Positions 8,158-17,093 of a DNA stretch of 57,887 nt are shown here, piece after piece. Source of the stretch: Sporosalibacterium faouarense (GTDB lineage Bacteria > Bacillota > Clostridia > Tissierellales > VENL01); the NCBI RefSeq assembly GCF_016765695.1, contig NZ_JAETGO010000020.1, positions 1-57,887 of the forward strand. The letters run 5' to 3'. Position numbers and translations under genes: made by a program. Position 1 is the stretch's first letter; each line of letters starts with the position of its first letter. The notes under the pieces were generated by a model. That model was not told the DNA's origin. It saw only the letters and a list, made by a program, of their open reading frames with translations, and ran no database searches.

Positions 8158-9248
8158 TTCTTTACTTCTCCTCTAATTTTTGAAATAATCCATAATACCA
8201 AAGGTAATGCGAAAAAATATATCCATGTTTTCTTAATTAGAAAATTATCTCTAAGTATAAGAATAGTTTGACTCGGATTACTTGGAATTAAACCAACTAT
8301 AATCGTCAGAACTGTAATAGGTAATATTAAGGGTTCATACTCCTTAATTTTTAACGTATATCCAAGAATGGCTCCTCCACCATATAAATAAAAAGAGAAT
8401 CTTATTATTCCGGTTAGTATCCATAGTCCAAAGAAAAATGCATCTAAGCTTGTTATGAACATCCCTATTTCTGTGACTCGAGTTAATTGTGAATAGGGGT
8501 GCATCATCATTTGTGGGGCAACATAGTCAAAAATTAATATATATTCGATAAATAGTAAGCTGATTATCAAGCAAGATAGTAGTAATCCCCATAATGTTCC
8601 TTTTTTATAAGATTTGTAATCTCTGACATTGGGAAAAAATATAGCTAACAATAAAAATTCACCTATTAATGAACTATGGGTAATTCCACTCTTAATGACT
8701 TTTGTTATCCCTGGACCTGTAATTGGATATAAGTATTCAATAATTATGTTATCTCCGAGAATAATAAATAATAGTACTATACCCCCTACCAAATATGGTA
8801 AAAGTAACCAACTAGTTCTTCCAATTGTTTCAAGCCCTCTATTAGCAATAAAATAACTACTTCCAATAAGAACTGCATATAATACAATAATTGGAGTTGT
8901 TGGAAATATCATAACATTCATTATATCCACATAACTTCTACTATTAAGTACTGTTGCAGTAAAAAGAAGAGCTAAAAGAGATAAACAAATTATAAATCCA
9001 ATATACTTTCCAGTTAATAAATATATAATTTCAACTATATTTTTTTCTTTATATTTTTTTAATAATGAAAGTGTTGCCCATATAGGTATGGTCATTATCA
9101 CAAGCCAGACAATAGGAAACATCCAAGTTGCACTTTGTCCACTTGGAAATAAATTTGCAGGCGTCATATCGGCCCCTTTTATTCCAATTATAATTATAAC
9201 GATAGAAAACAATTCTCTAGCTCCAATTTTTCCATCCAACTTATCCAT
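8154..9248 (-). CDS. gerAB: Germinant receptor permease-like subunit, GerAB/Spore_permease family
   Basis: The 364-residue polytopic protein (about ten helices) belongs to the amino acid/polyamine/organocation fold used by the B subunits of spore germinant receptors, which bind the germinant. Seen are the N-terminal GARELFSIVIIIIGIKG segment and the late segment SNPSQTILILRDNFL. Its ATG overlaps the gerAA stop by one base (TAATG), and its stop overlaps the gerAC start, so translation is coupled. Length is normal for the family. Confidence 0.95.
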   Translation of the reverse strand: MDKLDGKIGARELFSIVIIIIGIKGADMTPANLFPSGQSATWMFPIVWLVIMTIPIWATLSLLKKYKEKNIVEIIYLLTGKYIGFIICLSLLALLFTATVLNSRSYVDIMNVMIFPTTPIIVLYAVLIGSSYFIANRGLETIGRTSWLLLPYLVGGIVLLFIILGDNIIIEYLYPITGPGITKVIKSGITHSSLIGEFLLLAIFFPNVRDYKSYKKGTLWGLLLSCLIISLLFIEYILIFDYVAPQMMMHPYSQLTRVTEIGMFITSLDAFFFGLWILTGIIRFSFYLYGGGAILGYTLKIKEYEPLILPITVLTIIVGLIPSNPSQTILILRDNFLIKKTWIYFFALPLVLWIISKIRGEVKK

Positions 9249-10777
9249 TATTGATTAGACCTCCCCCTTGGCTTCTTTTTCCTAATATTATTCTTAGGCT
9301 TCACATGTGCTGGCCTTATCCATTGCATCCAAACTGGCAACCGAAAAATTGTATCCTTTGAGGAAGGATAATATGGTGCTAAGGGAGCTAGAAACGGCAC
9401 CCCGAACGATTTAACAGATACAAGATAGCTAACCGTAATGGCTATTCCAGCCATAATTCCAAAGGCACCTAACATGCTACTTAAAATTAAAAACATAAAT
9501 CTGCTAATCCTAATCATAAAATTTAAGCTATTGTTTGGAATAGCAAATGATGCTAATCCTGTTAATGCTACAATTATCACTAAAATAGGACTAACTATGT
9601 TTGCTTCAACTGCAGCCTGACCTAGTATAAGAGCCCCAACAATACCTATTGTAGGACCTATGGGGGTGGGAATTCTAATTCCTGCCTCCCTTAATAGTTC
9701 GAAAGCACTTTCCATTATCATCACTTCGATTATAACGGGAAAAGGCACCCTCTCTCTTGTAGCAGTTATTGCCAACAGCAAGTCTGTAGGTAGCATTTCG
9801 GAATGAAAAGTAGAGACAGCTATATATATAGAAGGTGTAAGTAATGCTATAAATAGAGATATCATACGAATAATCCTAATAAAATTTCCATATGCCCATC
9901 TCTGATACATATCCTCACCAGTATGAAATAATGACCAAAAAGTAACAGGAAGTACCAAGCAATCTGATGAGCTATCCATTAAAACTGCCACATGTCCTTC
10001 CATTAAAAATGCAGCTACCCTATCTGGCCTCTCTGTATATAAAACTGTTGGGACAAGTGAATATGGTCTTTCCTCAATATGCTGTTCTAATATATCAATT
10101 GTATGTATTGTATCTGCTTGAATTTCATTTATTCTATCCTTTACTTCATTAACGATGTCTGAGTTAGCTAAGTCATCTATATATATAATTTCTACTACAC
10201 TCTTTGACCTTTCGCCAATCGTAAGTCTCTCAGTAATTAGCTTCTCATTTCTTAATCTCTTCCTGAGTAATGATAAATTAATTTGTGAAGATTCTACAAA
10301 GCCTTCCTGAGGACCTTTTATTACATTTTCTCTTATTGGTTTTTCTACTTGCCTATGCTCAAATTTAGATGTATCAACGGAAAAACCGACACTATGCCCT
10401 TCAATTAACACTATAGTATTTCCTATTAGAATATCGTCTATAATTTCATGAAAACAGTCTAATTCTTTTATATCTTTTGCTTTAATGATATTTTTTATAT
10501 TCTTAGCTTCTTCTTTTAAAGTACTTATATCTTCCGATAGTGGATATATTATATGGTCAATAATATTCTTATCATTAGCCATTCCATCTATAAAAAAGAT
10601 ATTAGCTTTTTTATTTATTGATTTTACATATATTTCTCTAAAAATTAATCCCTTATTTCGAGGATAACAAAACGTTGTTTTTAAGTATCTAGCATTTTTC
10701 TCAAGATTATTAAATAATACCTTTTTATTCAATTCATTCTTATTATTTTCCTTGTTAAATTTAAAAAATGGTGACAA
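9248..10777 (-). CDS. gerAA: Germinant receptor A subunit, GerAA/spore germination protein family
   Basis: The A subunit has a large hydrophilic N-terminal domain (about residues 1-280) and a membrane part (about 290-480). GerA family signatures are visible: QADTIHTIDILEQHIEERPY, the TERPDRVAAFLMEGHVAVLMD segment, EDMYQRWAYGNFIRIIR, and TATRERVPFPVIIEVMIME. I place the start at TTG (10775-10777), five bases after GAGGTGG. A GTG nine bases earlier (10786) would put the ribosome site inside the gene. The C-terminus is basic (KKKPRGRSNQ). First gene of the gerAA-AB-AC-D operon. Confidence 0.93.
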   Translation of the reverse strand: MSPFFKFNKENNKNELNKKVLFNNLEKNARYLKTTFCYPRNKGLIFREIYVKSINKKANIFFIDGMANDKNIIDHIIYPLSEDISTLKEEAKNIKNIIKAKDIKELDCFHEIIDDILIGNTIVLIEGHSVGFSVDTSKFEHRQVEKPIRENVIKGPQEGFVESSQINLSLLRKRLRNEKLITERLTIGERSKSVVEIIYIDDLANSDIVNEVKDRINEIQADTIHTIDILEQHIEERPYSLVPTVLYTERPDRVAAFLMEGHVAVLMDSSSDCLVLPVTFWSLFHTGEDMYQRWAYGNFIRIIRMISLFIALLTPSIYIAVSTFHSEMLPTDLLLAITATRERVPFPVIIEVMIMESAFELLREAGIRIPTPIGPTIGIVGALILGQAAVEANIVSPILVIIVALTGLASFAIPNNSLNFMIRISRFMFLILSSMLGAFGIMAGIAITVSYLVSVKSFGVPFLAPLAPYYPSSKDTIFRLPVWMQWIRPAHVKPKNNIRKKKPRGRSNQ

Positions 10778-10866
10778 GTATACCACCTCAGCTTTTATTT
10801 CAAATTAATTTATGAAATTACATTTATATTTTATTATTGTTTTTAGGTTTAACTCTAAGTTATTAT

Positions 10867-10959
10867 TTATATTAGCTCTTTTTTATCTAAAATATATAGA
10901 ACTATAAATCCAACAATAATAAAGACAATTGTAAAAATAGCTTCATATAATAATCCCAT
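10867..10959 (-). CDS. 30-aa single-helix membrane protein upstream of gerAA
   Basis: An ATG seven bases after AAAGGTG opens a 30-codon frame. Its product (begins MGLLYEAIFTIVFIIVGFIV) is one hydrophobic helix with a charged tail, LDKKELI. It lies 90 bp before gerAA in the same direction with no hairpin between, so it may be the first cistron of the germination operon. I know no named family; similar tiny membrane proteins accompany many sporulation genes. Reality of the gene rests on its ribosome site and composition. Confidence 0.5.
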   Translation of the reverse strand: MGLLYEAIFTIVFIIVGFIVLYILDKKELI

Positions 10960-11057
10960 ATGATTTCACCTTTCCAAATTTTATTTTTTTCTTCTGAGTA
11001 TAGTATTCTCAAATAGTAGAAAAATAAAAGTATACTTTATATAGAATGGAGGATTAC

Positions 11058-11780
11058 ATGAAATTATTAGCAGAAATTATAATACAAACTTTTTTAGCTT
11101 TTTTTACAATCTTATTTATAACTAGACTTTTAGGTAGACAGCAAGTAGCTCAATTAACCTTTTTTGAATACATAAATGGAATAACCTTTGGTTCAATTGC
11201 AGCAACATTAGCTACGGATATAAACCAAAAAACATACCAACACTTTATTGGTTTATTATTATTTGGAGTATTAACTGGTTTTGTGTCATATCTCTCATTA
11301 AAAAGAAGGAGCTTTAGTAAAGTAATTGAAGGTGAACCCATTTTAGTTATACAAAATGGAAAAATACTTGAAAAAAACTTAAAAAGGACACGTTATAGTA
11401 TAGATGAGTTAAATCTCCTCTTGAGAGATAAAGATATTTTTTCGCCTGAAGATGTGGATTATGCGCTTCTAGAGATAAATGGAAAAGTTTCCGTAATGAA
11501 AAAAACAGCTAAAAGAAATGTCACCATTGAAGACCTAGGACTTAACGGCGGTACTCAGTCACTTCCTACTGAAATTATCATTGGCGGACAAGTAATATAT
11601 GAAAACCTAAGAAAGAGAAAGTTATCTGGGAAAGATTTAATAGATTTACTAAAACCTTTTGGTATAAATAGAATTAATGAAGTATCATATGCTACAATTG
11701 ATAAAAATAGCAAAATATACGTAGATAAATACGAGGATAATCTTCCGAGTAATATTGATTTGAGTGAAAATAATGATTGA
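11058..11780 (+). CDS. DUF421 domain membrane protein (YetF-like)
   Basis: The 240-residue protein has two or three N-terminal helices and then a cytoplasmic DUF421 domain. The signature RLLGRQQVAQLTFFEYINGI is clear, with the following GSIAATLATD. C-terminal landmarks are IEGEPILVIQNGKI and YALLEINGKVSV. DUF421 proteins (YetF, and the 2Duf protein of heat-resistant Bacillus) have been linked to the spore inner membrane, which agrees with the divergent germination operon next door. I chose the ATG at 11058 because GGAGG lies five bases before it; an ATG at 11046 has no ribosome site. Confidence 0.88.
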   Translation: MKLLAEIIIQTFLAFFTILFITRLLGRQQVAQLTFFEYINGITFGSIAATLATDINQKTYQHFIGLLLFGVLTGFVSYLSLKRRSFSKVIEGEPILVIQNGKILEKNLKRTRYSIDELNLLLRDKDIFSPEDVDYALLEINGKVSVMKKTAKRNVTIEDLGLNGGTQSLPTEIIIGGQVIYENLRKRKLSGKDLIDLLKPFGINRINEVSYATIDKNSKIYVDKYEDNLPSNIDLSENND

Positions 11781-11854
11781 ACGAAAAAATTATTTAAATG
11801 CCGTATCTGATTCTAGTAAACTTAAATATTAATCAATTAATAGGTGGTGAAAAG

Positions 11855-12049
11855 ATGGTTAATGAAGAAATTAGATATAATGATTCTAACCAAATTTTAG
11901 AAATTAGGATGAACAATGAACATATCCTTCAATATCAAAATGTCCCTTATTTTGTATATCAAGGTTTATTAATGTCAGATTCAAAAGAGCATTATAAAAA
12001 CAATGTTTTAGATTCCCAATATGATAAATCAGAATTCCATTTTAAATAA
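11855..12049 (+). CDS. KTSC-domain small protein
   Basis: The 64-residue protein matches the KTSC domain pattern: a short strand pair, then LQYQNVPYFVYQGLLMSDS, then a final Tyr near residue 57 (LDSQYDKSEF). The start is ATG after AGGTGGTGA; an upstream in-frame ATG at 11798 lacks a ribosome site. KTSC proteins occur alone or fused to lysyl-tRNA synthetase or phage proteins; function is unsettled. The gene follows DUF421 by 74 bp and may share its transcript. Confidence 0.75.
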   Translation: MVNEEIRYNDSNQILEIRMNNEHILQYQNVPYFVYQGLLMSDSKEHYKNNVLDSQYDKSEFHFK

Positions 12050-12051
12050 AA

Positions 12052-12080
12052 AAGATAAGGCATAAAACATGCCTTATCTT
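12052..12080. terminator. Bidirectional hairpin terminator
   Basis: AAGATAAGGCAT at 12052-12063 is exactly complementary to 12069-12080. On the minus strand it is followed by a T run (from the AAAAAA at 12048-12053), so it mainly serves the leftward genes. It can also stop the rightward KTSC transcript. Confidence 0.8.
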
Positions 12081-12252
12081 AAAAATTAACACCCCAAAAT
12101 TTTGCTTTTTCGATTAATAATTCATCATTAGTATTATTAGAACTTGCATGTGTAAGATTTCTATCATTAGTAATATATTCAAATGAGATTAACATAACAA
12201 CTATTAGCAAAATAATAATTAAGTCTTTTAATTTGTCAAAGCTTATCTTCAT
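12079..12252 (-). CDS. 57-aa membrane-anchored small protein, partner of the ArsB/NhaD carrier
   Basis: The ATG follows AGGAGG by six bases, and this ribosome site overlaps the stop codon of the upstream carrier gene, so the two are tightly coupled. The product has one N-terminal helix (DLIIILLIVVMLISFEYI) and an outward polar tail ending in KAKFWGVNF. I recognise no family. A small accessory subunit or regulator of the transporter is a reasonable inference, nothing more. The gene ends in the terminator hairpin. Confidence 0.65.
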   Translation of the reverse strand: MKISFDKLKDLIIILLIVVMLISFEYITNDRNLTHASSNNTNDELLIEKAKFWGVNF

Positions 12253-12262
12253 AATATGCCTC

Positions 12263-13540
12263 CTATAAATAGAACACTATCAAGTAAATTGTTGATATTA
12301 TCAGTGATAATATCATAATAGGGAATCCTACCTTAAAGAATCTCCCAAATGATATTCTATACTCAGTCTTCTCCACCATACCTGCTACTATTAGGTTTGG
12401 TGAAGCTCCAACCAAACTACCATTTCCACCTAGACAAGCACCCAATGCTAATGCCCACCAAAGAGGCATAATACTCATTGATGTCATTGTACCAATACTG
12501 TTAATTAAAGGAATCATTGTCGCAACAAAAGGTATATTGTCTATAAATGCTGAAGCTATTGCAGATACCCATAATACTAAGATAGTTGTTAAAAATAAAT
12601 TGCCATTAGTTATTGAAATCAAAGCTTTTGCCATACTTTCAATAATACCAACCTCTTCTAAGGCACCTACTAAAATAAATAACCCCACAAAGAAGAAAAT
12701 TGTTTGCCATTCAATTTCCAATAAAATCTCTTCTGGATTAAGCTTACTAATAAATAATAAAAGTGCCGCCCCAATAATTGCTATGGTTGCTGACTCAAAG
12801 TGAAGATATTGATGAATCACAAAGCCTAAAACAGTTAAAGCCAAAACAAACAAACTCTTTCTTAATAAGACTTTATCCTCTATAGATTTGTTTTCATCAA
12901 ATTTCAATATTTTTTCTTTTAGCTCTTCCTTTACATGGAGCTCCTTACCATACATAAATTTTAATACAAATATAATAGCTACAATTATCACTGTAACAAT
13001 TGGTCCTAAGTTTATTATAAAATCCATAAATCCTAAATCTGTAGCACTGCCAATCATAATATTAGGTGGATCACCAATTAATGTTGCAGTACCACCTATA
13101 TTAGCCATTAATATTTGTGACATTAAAAATGGTAATGGGCTTATTTCTAAGGTTTCAGTTATAACTAGTGTTATTGGTGTTATTAAAAGTACAATTGTAA
13201 CATTTGCTAAGAATGCTGATGATACAGCTGTTAATATTGAAAAGGCTAATAGTATCTTCCATGGGTCACCCTTTGCAACTTTAGCTGCCTTTATAGCTAC
13301 ATATTGAAATATACCTGTTCTCTTTGTTATTATAACAATAATCATCATACCTATTAAAACGCCAATTGTATTAAAATCAATTGCCTCAAAAGCATGCTCT
13401 TGACTAACAATTTTGAAAGCAAGCATTGTAGCTGCTCCTAATAATGCTAAAGATGTTCTATTAAACTTTTCAGAAACAATTAATGCATAAGTAATAATGA
13501 ATATTGCTGTAGTTATTAGAATACTTGCGGAACTAAACAT
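12263..13540 (-). CDS. ArsB/NhaD-family ion transporter
   Basis: The 425-residue, roughly 11-12-helix protein belongs to the ion transporter superfamily (ArsB, NhaD, CitM, human P protein). The family motif is visible twice in related form: ANIGGTATLIGDPPNIMIGS near residue 150 and ACLGGNGSLVGASPNLIVAG near residue 385, the two inverted-repeat hairpins that form the ion site. Substrate could be sodium/proton, arsenite or a carboxylate; NhaD-like is favoured by the GDPPN motif. No arsenic genes are nearby. ATG start with AAGGAGATG. It heads a two-gene operon. Confidence 0.88.
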   Translation of the reverse strand: MFSSASILITTAIFIITYALIVSEKFNRTSLALLGAATMLAFKIVSQEHAFEAIDFNTIGVLIGMMIIVIITKRTGIFQYVAIKAAKVAKGDPWKILLAFSILTAVSSAFLANVTIVLLITPITLVITETLEISPLPFLMSQILMANIGGTATLIGDPPNIMIGSATDLGFMDFIINLGPIVTVIIVAIIFVLKFMYGKELHVKEELKEKILKFDENKSIEDKVLLRKSLFVLALTVLGFVIHQYLHFESATIAIIGAALLLFISKLNPEEILLEIEWQTIFFFVGLFILVGALEEVGIIESMAKALISITNGNLFLTTILVLWVSAIASAFIDNIPFVATMIPLINSIGTMTSMSIMPLWWALALGACLGGNGSLVGASPNLIVAGMVEKTEYRISFGRFFKVGFPIMILSLIISTIYLIVFYL

Positions 13541-13767
13541 AAAAACATCTCCTTAAGATATATTGATAATAGCAACATCCTCTATTATACTCCTGTGGTT
13601 TTCTTTTTTAAAATGGAATAACTCTTGAAAAACTGTCAAATATCTTCAAATATCACTATTGTATTAGATTAATACTAATATTTGCAACTATGCTTGATAT
13701 GACTTTTTATCTTTTACAATCATTAGCAATTTAACTACCAAAAATATGGTTTAGATATTTACCGAAA

Positions 13768-13798
13768 CAAAAAAAGAGAACTATGTTAATAGTTCCCC
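13768..13798 (-). terminator. Terminator of the 13799-14287 gene
   Basis: On the minus strand GAACTAT (13789-13795) pairs with ATAGTTC (13778-13784) around TAAC and is followed by CTCTTTTTTT. Confidence 0.8.
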
Positions 13799-14287
13799 CT
13801 ATTTTTCTTCTAATGCCTTAGGTTCAGTTTTAAAATATACTCTTTTACTTTCACTTTTAGCTTTTTTAATTAGTTTTTGTATTTCATCTATCTTCTTTTT
13901 AATTTCTTCAGTGTATTCATGAGGCACATTGTAGTATAAGTAAAGATCTTCAAATTCTCTAACTGATTTACTAACCTTCTTATTAATATCAATGAATAAA
14001 GAAAAATCATGGGACTCAGTAGCATTTTTAAACTGTTCAATATCTGTATATATAATATTTATAACGTCTTCTTCAGACTTAAATGTACCAGCTACTTCTG
14101 GATAAGGTTTTATTCTTTCTAGAAAATAATCACCCTTCTTGTTCACATTGTAGCAATATGCTATTTCTGTATTTTTTACATTAAAAGTCACATAACACAT
14201 AAAGGAATTAATAACTTCAACTTGAGCACCCATTTGTTTTAATAGAAATTTTTGCTTATCTATTTCTGCTCCCATAAATCTTCTCAT
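13799..14287 (-). CDS. Hypothetical soluble protein, 162 aa
   Basis: I do not recognise a family. The protein is soluble, with an N-terminal alpha/beta part (VINSFMCYVTFNVKNTEIAY, then YNVNKKGDYFLERIKPYPE) and a C-terminal charged helical half (EYTEEIKKKIDEIQKLIKKA) that could form a coiled coil. Three cysteines or fewer and no metal motif. ATG follows AAGGAG by seven bases. It is a single-gene unit between two hairpins (13768-13798 and 14365-14404). Confidence 0.75.
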   Translation of the reverse strand: MRRFMGAEIDKQKFLLKQMGAQVEVINSFMCYVTFNVKNTEIAYCYNVNKKGDYFLERIKPYPEVAGTFKSEEDVINIIYTDIEQFKNATESHDFSLFIDINKKVSKSVREFEDLYLYYNVPHEYTEEIKKKIDEIQKLIKKAKSESKRVYFKTEPKALEEK

Positions 14288-14364
14288 AAAATCACTCCTT
14301 CTTCTTCATCTCAAAACAAAATAATTCATACTAGATAAATTATATCATAAATATATTTATAGTA

Positions 14365-14404
14365 TACATAAAAACCTGTTGAATTAACAACAGGTTTTTA
14401 TGTA
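14365..14404. terminator. Perfect 17-bp bidirectional terminator
   Basis: TACATAAAAACCTGTTG at 14365-14381 is exactly complementary to 14388-14404 with a six-base loop, with A and T runs inside both arms. It lies 46 bases beyond the leftward lipoprotein gene. Confidence 0.85.
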
Positions 14405-14449
14405 ACTCCCTTATTTTATTATATTCAAGTAGATTTTAAATTTTTTTAA

Positions 14450-15535
14450 TTAAATCACATGTTGATTGTGAATAATACCAACTAGATACCATTCTCCATT
14501 GTATTCTTCAAACACGAGTCTTAAGCTTCCCCAGTCAAGTCCTTCATAATCAGGATTTGTTCCTTCAAGATAATACTCTACTATTATAGAGTTTGAATAT
14601 ACATTAAACTGATTTTCTTTTATTAGTGACTTGCCGATTATTTCATTATAGCTAATTTCATCTGCATTTTCATAATCCTTATCATAAACAAACTCACCCC
14701 AATATTCTCTAGGAGTTAGTTTAATTTCCTTTCCACTTCCATCATAATAACCCCATAAATATTTATTAGAATCTTTTAAGAAGTCTGCTATTTGATTCTG
14801 CTTAAATACTAAATCATTCTTTAATGATACATGAGTATATGGAGTAAATCTAACACCTCTCTCTGGATGAACATATTGTGCTAACTCTTCCATATTTCCT
14901 TCATTAATTATATTCATAACTTCATTTGCCCTGTCTTTTATTATCTCTTGTGCAGTATCCTCTTCTATAGAAGATTTTTCCTCTCCTTCTACCCCAGGAT
15001 TAAAAGTTTTAATAACGTTTAAAATCACATCATCATATTCATTAGCATACTCTTTTGTCACCTTGGCATAGAAATGATATTCTATATTATCTTTAACAAA
15101 TACCATTTCATATATATCCATATCATTTTCCTCACCAGTAATTAAAGTTGCAGTTTGACCTGAATTTAACTTAATATCGCTTTTTGTAAAACCATCTTTT
15201 TCTGAGTTCTTATATGGTTTTGATATGTCTTCAAGATAATTTGCACCATAAACCCTTATATCAAAGCTAGAATTATCAGTGTGGAGTACAATTCCGTCAT
15301 TATTTTGTGAGCTATCTCCTTTATACCATGTCTTAGGAAAATTAATTGAAAATCCAAAGCGAGAATTAACATATTCTTGCCATTGTGATTGATCTCTTAT
15401 TCCAGAATCAGAGATATCATCTACTTTATCTTTATCTATTGTTTTGTTTGGTTGTTGCGTACTGCATCCAGATGCAATAATCGTTAAAGAAATTAAAACT
15501 GTAAATATTGTTAGAATTTTTTTATTTCTAAACAT
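14450..15535 (-). CDS. Lipoprotein with PsbP/photosystem-like N-domain, hypothetical
   Basis: The 361-residue secreted lipoprotein has the signal LTIIASGCS (lipid Cys near residue 24). A domain with SRFGFSINFPKTWYKGDSS follows, the 'FGFSI.FP..W' pattern seen in many Gram-positive lipoproteins. A second domain (about residues 195-361, NEVMNIINEGNMEELAQYVHPERG ...) resembles those that follow a two-helix NTF2-like layout. Start ATG with GGAAGGGTG; the GTG nine bases earlier overlaps the ribosome site. It follows the histidine kinase by about 100 bp and may be its sensor partner or target. Confidence 0.75.
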   Translation of the reverse strand: MFRNKKILTIFTVLISLTIIASGCSTQQPNKTIDKDKVDDISDSGIRDQSQWQEYVNSRFGFSINFPKTWYKGDSSQNNDGIVLHTDNSSFDIRVYGANYLEDISKPYKNSEKDGFTKSDIKLNSGQTATLITGEENDMDIYEMVFVKDNIEYHFYAKVTKEYANEYDDVILNVIKTFNPGVEGEEKSSIEEDTAQEIIKDRANEVMNIINEGNMEELAQYVHPERGVRFTPYTHVSLKNDLVFKQNQIADFLKDSNKYLWGYYDGSGKEIKLTPREYWGEFVYDKDYENADEISYNEIIGKSLIKENQFNVYSNSIIVEYYLEGTNPDYEGLDWGSLRLVFEEYNGEWYLVGIIHNQHVI

Positions 15536-15638
15536 AATTTTCACCCTTCCTATTTTTTTGATGTAATATTCTGTGTTTATTATTTCCTTACAAGTACATT
15601 ATAGTTGGATGACCATTCAAATCCACTACAACAATGTA

Positions 15639-17069
15639 TCAATCTTGTAACAGTTGTTTTGATATGGGCAAAATTATAGTCACAATAGTTCCACTTTCTT
15701 GTTCACTTTTTATTTCAATACTACCTTTATGAGCTTCTACAATCTCTTTAGCTATAGCTAACCCTAAACCAGTTCCTTTATTAGACTTAGTATTTTGTGC
15801 TCTATAAAATCTATGAAAGATTTTATCTAATTCATTTTCTGGTATACCGATTCCTCTATCTTTAACTTCTAAAATCACATTATTATCATCCTTTAATAAA
15901 GATATCTTGACTATCTGTAACTCTAACGAGTATTTAATAGCATTATCAATTACATTAATTATAACCTGAGAAAATTTTTCCCTATCTCCAATTATATATA
16001 TTTTTTCATCAACAAAACATTCTAATGAAATAGATTCCAAAGTTGCTCTCATAGTCATAGAGTCAACTACGTTTTTTACAAGATTAGTCAAATTAAATTT
16101 ACCCATATTATAGTATTCATCTTCAGAATCTAATCTAGATAAAGTAAGTAATTCATTAACCATTTTAGTCAATCTTTCTGTTTCATTATTTAAATGATAT
16201 ACTGCTGTCTCTAAATCCTCATTCCCTTTAACTTCATCAATCAAAAAATCTGAATATCCCTTTATTGCAGTTAATGGAGTACGTAATTCGTGGGAGACAT
16301 TAGACACAAATTGCTTTTGTCTATTTACATATTCCTGGGTTTTCTGTCCCATTTTACTCAGACTTCCAGACAATTGCTGTATTTCATAAGGACCTTCAAT
16401 ATCAATATGCTTAAAATTTTGCTTAGCATACTGATGAGCTATATATACTAGCTTTTTTATTGGTTTTACAGTAATTCTTGCCAAATAGAAGCTTAATATT
16501 ATAATAAAAATACTAAATAAAATACCTGCAACTAATAATACTACGGTGGTTTTAGATAGTATGTGATTTAAAAGATTTAATGGATACACAATCTCAAAAA
16601 CACCTATAGTCTTTTCATTTAGAATAATAGGAGCAGCAAAGTATATATTATCACCATCTGACACATAAGTGTAATTCCCACTAAAGGCATTTCCTATGTT
16701 ATTCTCCATTATTTTAGTTTCAAACGAGCTTTGTCTAATTCCATCAATATATGAACTTATTAAATTAAGATTTTCATCATATAACCTTATTATTCTATTA
16801 CCTGCGCTTAAATTCTTACCTATTTCATTAGATAAATCTAAAGTTATATTATCTGGAAATTTACTCTGAAAATATATCGTCTGCTTAATATAATCTAATG
16901 AAGATATAGTTTGTTCAATTAATTGATCTTCCACTGTACTCATACCAAAATATCTAACACTAGTATTTACTGCAAATCCAATAATCAAAAGAAAAATAAG
17001 AGTTGTTGTTAGATAATACAATATTAATTTTGTACCAAGCTTCATTTTGCTCTTATTTCTATAGCTCAT
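15639..17069 (-). CDS. Two-component sensor histidine kinase
   Basis: The 476-residue membrane kinase has helix 1 at about residues 12-32, an extracellular sensor of about 130 residues, helix 2 at about 175-198, HAMP (about 200-250), HisKA with FVSNVSHELRTPLTAIKGYS (phospho-His in SHELR, about residue 260) and an ATPase domain with NVIDNAIKYS (N box), VKDRGIGIPE (G1) and KGTGLGLAI (G2). It phosphorylates the response regulator encoded 24 bp upstream. The signal is unknown; the adjacent lipoprotein is a candidate. Length and order are those of PhoR/ResE-type kinases. Confidence 0.95.
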   Translation of the reverse strand: MSYRNKSKMKLGTKLILYYLTTTLIFLLIIGFAVNTSVRYFGMSTVEDQLIEQTISSLDYIKQTIYFQSKFPDNITLDLSNEIGKNLSAGNRIIRLYDENLNLISSYIDGIRQSSFETKIMENNIGNAFSGNYTYVSDGDNIYFAAPIILNEKTIGVFEIVYPLNLLNHILSKTTVVLLVAGILFSIFIIILSFYLARITVKPIKKLVYIAHQYAKQNFKHIDIEGPYEIQQLSGSLSKMGQKTQEYVNRQKQFVSNVSHELRTPLTAIKGYSDFLIDEVKGNEDLETAVYHLNNETERLTKMVNELLTLSRLDSEDEYYNMGKFNLTNLVKNVVDSMTMRATLESISLECFVDEKIYIIGDREKFSQVIINVIDNAIKYSLELQIVKISLLKDDNNVILEVKDRGIGIPENELDKIFHRFYRAQNTKSNKGTGLGLAIAKEIVEAHKGSIEIKSEQESGTIVTIILPISKQLLQD

Positions 17070-17093
17070 ATGTATTACTTACCCCCTTAAAGC

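Noticed and set aside
11773-11832. 19-codon frame overlapping the DUF421 stop (MIERKNYLNAVSDSSKLKY)
   Set aside because: Only a weak ribosome site and no recognisable content; it could be a remnant of a DUF4363-like neighbour, but there is too little to call.
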